Below are positions 62,054 to 64,000 of a stretch of DNA of 64,000 nt, piece after piece. The stretch lies in NCBI GenBank assembly GCA_938005745.1, contig CALLMM010000001.1, positions 1-64,000 of the forward strand, read 5' to 3'. The notes beneath the pieces are model-generated. The model saw nothing but the letters and a program-made list of their open reading frames with translations. It did no database searches and was not told where the DNA came from. The first letter of the stretch is position 1; each line of letters begins with the position of its first letter. Origin of the DNA: an uncultured Chthonomonadales bacterium. GTDB taxonomy: Bacteria; Armatimonadota; Chthonomonadetes; Chthonomonadales; CAJBBX01. Both the position numbers and the translations under genes were made by a program.

Positions 62054-63823
62054 TCAGTCCAGATGGAACCGGGTCTCCGCAAGCCTGTACAGACGGCGCC
62101 AGACCAGCCGGTTCGTGACCACCACGAACAGACACATCAGAAAGACGCCCAGCACGATCCGGGGCCAGTCGCCGATCTCGGTCGCGGAGGCGATGTAGGC
62201 GCCCAGTCCCTGCGCCGTCAGCGTGCGGTCGCCCCACGAGACGACCTCCGCCACGATGCTGGCGTTCCATGCCCCGCCCGCCGCCGTGATCGCGCCGGTT
62301 ACCCACGCGGGAAAGATCGCGGGAAGGATCAGCTTCTTCCACAGATGCCAGCCGCGTAGATTCATCACCGCCGCCATCTCCCGCAGGTCGTTGGGCACCG
62401 CCATCGCCCCAGCGATCGTGTTGAACAGGATATACCACTGCGTGCCGAGCGCCATCAGCAGGATTGCCCCCCAGTTCAGGCTGACGCCCGTCTGCAGAAA
62501 AACGACGGTCACCGCCGGGAACAGAAAGTTGGCGGGGAAAGAAGCCGCTATCTGCACGACAGGCTGCAGCACCCGCGACAGGCGCGGGTTAAAGCCGATA
62601 GCGACCCCGACGGGCGTCCAGATCAGAGTCGCGAAGACCAGCAGCGCGCAGACGCGCAGAAAGGTCAGCACGCCCAGCCCGAAGGCAGTGGCGACCTCTC
62701 CCAGCCCGACCTCCGTCGCGACAAACCGCGCGCCGACGAACAGCGCGCCGACCACGACCGCCCCGACCGCCAGGTTGAAGATCCAGTCGCCGTACGCCTC
62801 CAGTCGGGACCGGGACGCGCGCTGCGGCAGGCTCTGCCGCGCCTCCTGCGGGGCGCGGGCTTTGCGCCGGATCAGGCGGCTCTGCAGCCAGTGAAAGCCG
62901 TTTCCCAGCAGACGCGGCAGACGCGCCGAACGCAGCAGATCCAGCAGCCAGGAGTGCGGCTGTACCGCCGCCGCGCTGCGCTCCATCCGGAACCGCTCCG
63001 CCCACGCCACCAGCGGACGCCAGAACAGCTGATCCACCACGACGATGGTGATCACCATCGTCAGGATCGCCCAGCCCAGCGCGCGGGCGTCCTGCTCCTC
63101 CACCGCCTTCGCCACGTAGGAGCCGATGCCCGGAAGCGTGTAGCTCTGGTTCAGCACCGAGATCGCCTCGCTTGCCGCCACAAAGAACCATCCGCCCCCG
63201 AAGCTCATCATTCCGTTCCACACCAGCCCGATCATCGCGGCGGGAACCTCCACCGAGATAAACTTCCTCCAGCGGGAGAACCGGAAGACCGCGGCGGCTT
63301 CATGCATCTCCTTCGGCAGCGTGATCAGCGAGTGATAGAACGAGAAGGTCATGTTCCAGACCTGCCCGGTGAAGATGGCGAAGATCGAGGCGCACTCCAG
63401 ACCGAACAGGCTGCCGGGAAACAGAGCGATGAAGCCGGTTACCGTGATCGAGAGAAAGCCCAGCACCGGCACAGACTGCAGAATATCCAGCAGGGGTATC
63501 AGCACGCGCTCCGCTCTGCGGCTGCGCGCGGCGGCGTATCCGTAGGATAGCGTGAAGATCACCGACAGCCCCAGCGCCGCAAACATCCGAAGGGTCGAGC
63601 GCGCCGCATAGTAGGGAAGATTGCGCGGATCGAGGCTCACCTCCGGCATGACCTGCGGCGGATAGAACTCCGCAAAGAAGTCCCTGCCGATCCTGCCGAC
63701 CGCGTAGAGCAGCAGGAACAGCCCCAGCAGCAGCGCGGCGTCCGTCCAGACGGCGCGCAGACGCGATACCCGGCGGCGGATCGGTTCGGCGGCGGCCGGG
63801 ATAAACTGCGGAAAGCGAATCAT
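62054..63823 (-). CDS. NitT/TauT-type ABC transporter permease, fused double unit
   Basis: This 589-residue membrane protein contains two complete BPD_transp_1 permease units in one chain. The first has an EAA-type loop KEMHEAAAVFRFSRWRKFISVEVPAA near residue 175 and the second DLREMAAVMNLRGWHLWKKLILPAIFPA near residue 490; a charged linker with RRKARAPQEARQSLPQRASRS near residue 320 joins them. About twelve membrane segments are present. This single-chain arrangement with a partner ATPase bearing the AAA-associated domain is a known variant of the nitrate/taurine family. The transported ion is unknown. Confidence 0.9.
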   Translation of the reverse strand: MIRFPQFIPAAAEPIRRRVSRLRAVWTDAALLLGLFLLLYAVGRIGRDFFAEFYPPQVMPEVSLDPRNLPYYAARSTLRMFAALGLSVIFTLSYGYAAARSRRAERVLIPLLDILQSVPVLGFLSITVTGFIALFPGSLFGLECASIFAIFTGQVWNMTFSFYHSLITLPKEMHEAAAVFRFSRWRKFISVEVPAAMIGLVWNGMMSFGGGWFFVAASEAISVLNQSYTLPGIGSYVAKAVEEQDARALGWAILTMVITIVVVDQLFWRPLVAWAERFRMERSAAAVQPHSWLLDLLRSARLPRLLGNGFHWLQSRLIRRKARAPQEARQSLPQRASRSRLEAYGDWIFNLAVGAVVVGALFVGARFVATEVGLGEVATAFGLGVLTFLRVCALLVFATLIWTPVGVAIGFNPRLSRVLQPVVQIAASFPANFLFPAVTVVFLQTGVSLNWGAILLMALGTQWYILFNTIAGAMAVPNDLREMAAVMNLRGWHLWKKLILPAIFPAWVTGAITAAGGAWNASIVAEVVSWGDRTLTAQGLGAYIASATEIGDWPRIVLGVFLMCLFVVVTNRLVWRRLYRLAETRFHLD

Positions 63824-64000
63824 GACGCCCGCTCCTCTCTACCGGGCGGCGCCGGGAACGACGGCGCCGACGGAGAGCGGAGCGCGCCGATGGAACAGAC
63901 GCGCAAAAAAGGCGCGTATGTCTGCGGCGGAGATGCCGGCATGGCTCAGCCTCTCTTTCTATGGTCGTGTAGACGCACGCGAAGAGACGGCGCAAGACGC

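Noticed and set aside
63824-64000. Gene remnants at the right edge
   Set aside because: On the minus strand one frame could be the last 18 codons of a gene ending at 63946, and another short frame ends near 63842, but neither has enough sequence to support a call.
1-64000. tRNA, rRNA, riboswitch and insertion sequence genes
   Set aside because: I saw no TPsiC-like GGTTCGAATC box in a cloverleaf setting, no rRNA stretch, no recognisable riboswitch and no transposase.

Overview
This 64 kb window is GC-rich bacterial chromosome (roughly 60-65 % G+C by eye) with dense, short-gapped operons. The gene content suggests a free-living, probably thermophilic member of the Armatimonadota or a neighbouring Terrabacteria lineage. 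The signs are many sugar and plant-polymer genes of the Planctomycetes/Armatimonadota type (GH130, PhyH dioxygenases, Gfo/Idh, enolase superfamily, a DUF4380-like protein, a large DUF6785-like membrane protein) together with a full [NiFe]-hydrogenase inventory. No rRNA or tRNA is visible, so the phylum is inference.

Layout. 1-292: the last repeat and probable leader of a CRISPR array that runs out of the left edge, followed by a leftward terminator. 292-3610: a two-gene secreted glycosidase operon whose first gene is a glycosidase/beta-lactamase-fold fusion with a frameshift. 3949-6003: PhyH dioxygenase and PLP aminotransferase. 6230-7054: universal stress protein. 7086-12456 (minus): lgt, lspA, a TraR/DksA zinc protein, ileS and a secreted PsbP-like protein. 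12692-13678: mannonate dehydratase (uxuA).

13736-34326 (minus): the main feature, a 20.6 kb hydrogenase supercluster. In transcription order it reads hypC-hypD-hypE, hoxE-hoxF-hoxU-hoxY, a GNAT gene, cNMP-fold gene, hyhB, cNMP-fold gene, hyhG-hyhS-hyhL, protease, echA-B-C-D-E-F, hoxH, protease, hypA-hypB. It encodes three different [NiFe]-hydrogenases: NAD(H)-linked group 3d (Hox), NADP(H)-linked group 3b (Hyh) and membrane, ferredoxin-linked group 4 (Ech). Their maturation genes are present except hypF. hoxH lies about 11.5 kb away from hoxEFUY, with the other two hydrogenases in between. Together the enzymes could let H2 equilibrate the NADH, NADPH and ferredoxin pools (inference).

34462-42695: a LOG-family gene, two small membrane-anchored proteins with DCxDCP cysteine motifs (one too short for routine ORF calling), a VanX-type dipeptidase, FapA/DUF342, a HAD phosphatase, a membrane glycosyltransferase, an ANTAR response regulator and panD. 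43118-45300: dnaN and a nitronate monooxygenase. 45362-47967: a two-gene cytochrome-bd-superfamily oxidase whose main subunit carries a c-type haem domain. 48419-52561 (minus): a Gfo/Idh, serine hydrolase, sugar isomerase and isochorismatase-type operon.

52682-54466: a perfect consensus sigma-70 promoter in front of a wrecked SWIM-zinc-finger/VWA locus, with a nonsense codon and two deletions. 54481-60652: DUF4380-like protein, enolase-superfamily enzyme, GH130 phosphorylase, second PhyH and DUF6785-like membrane protein. 60704-63823 (minus): a NitT/TauT-type ABC transporter with a fused double permease. A dispersed palindromic repeat family built around a TGTCATTGCGAGG core occupies six of the larger intergenic gaps.
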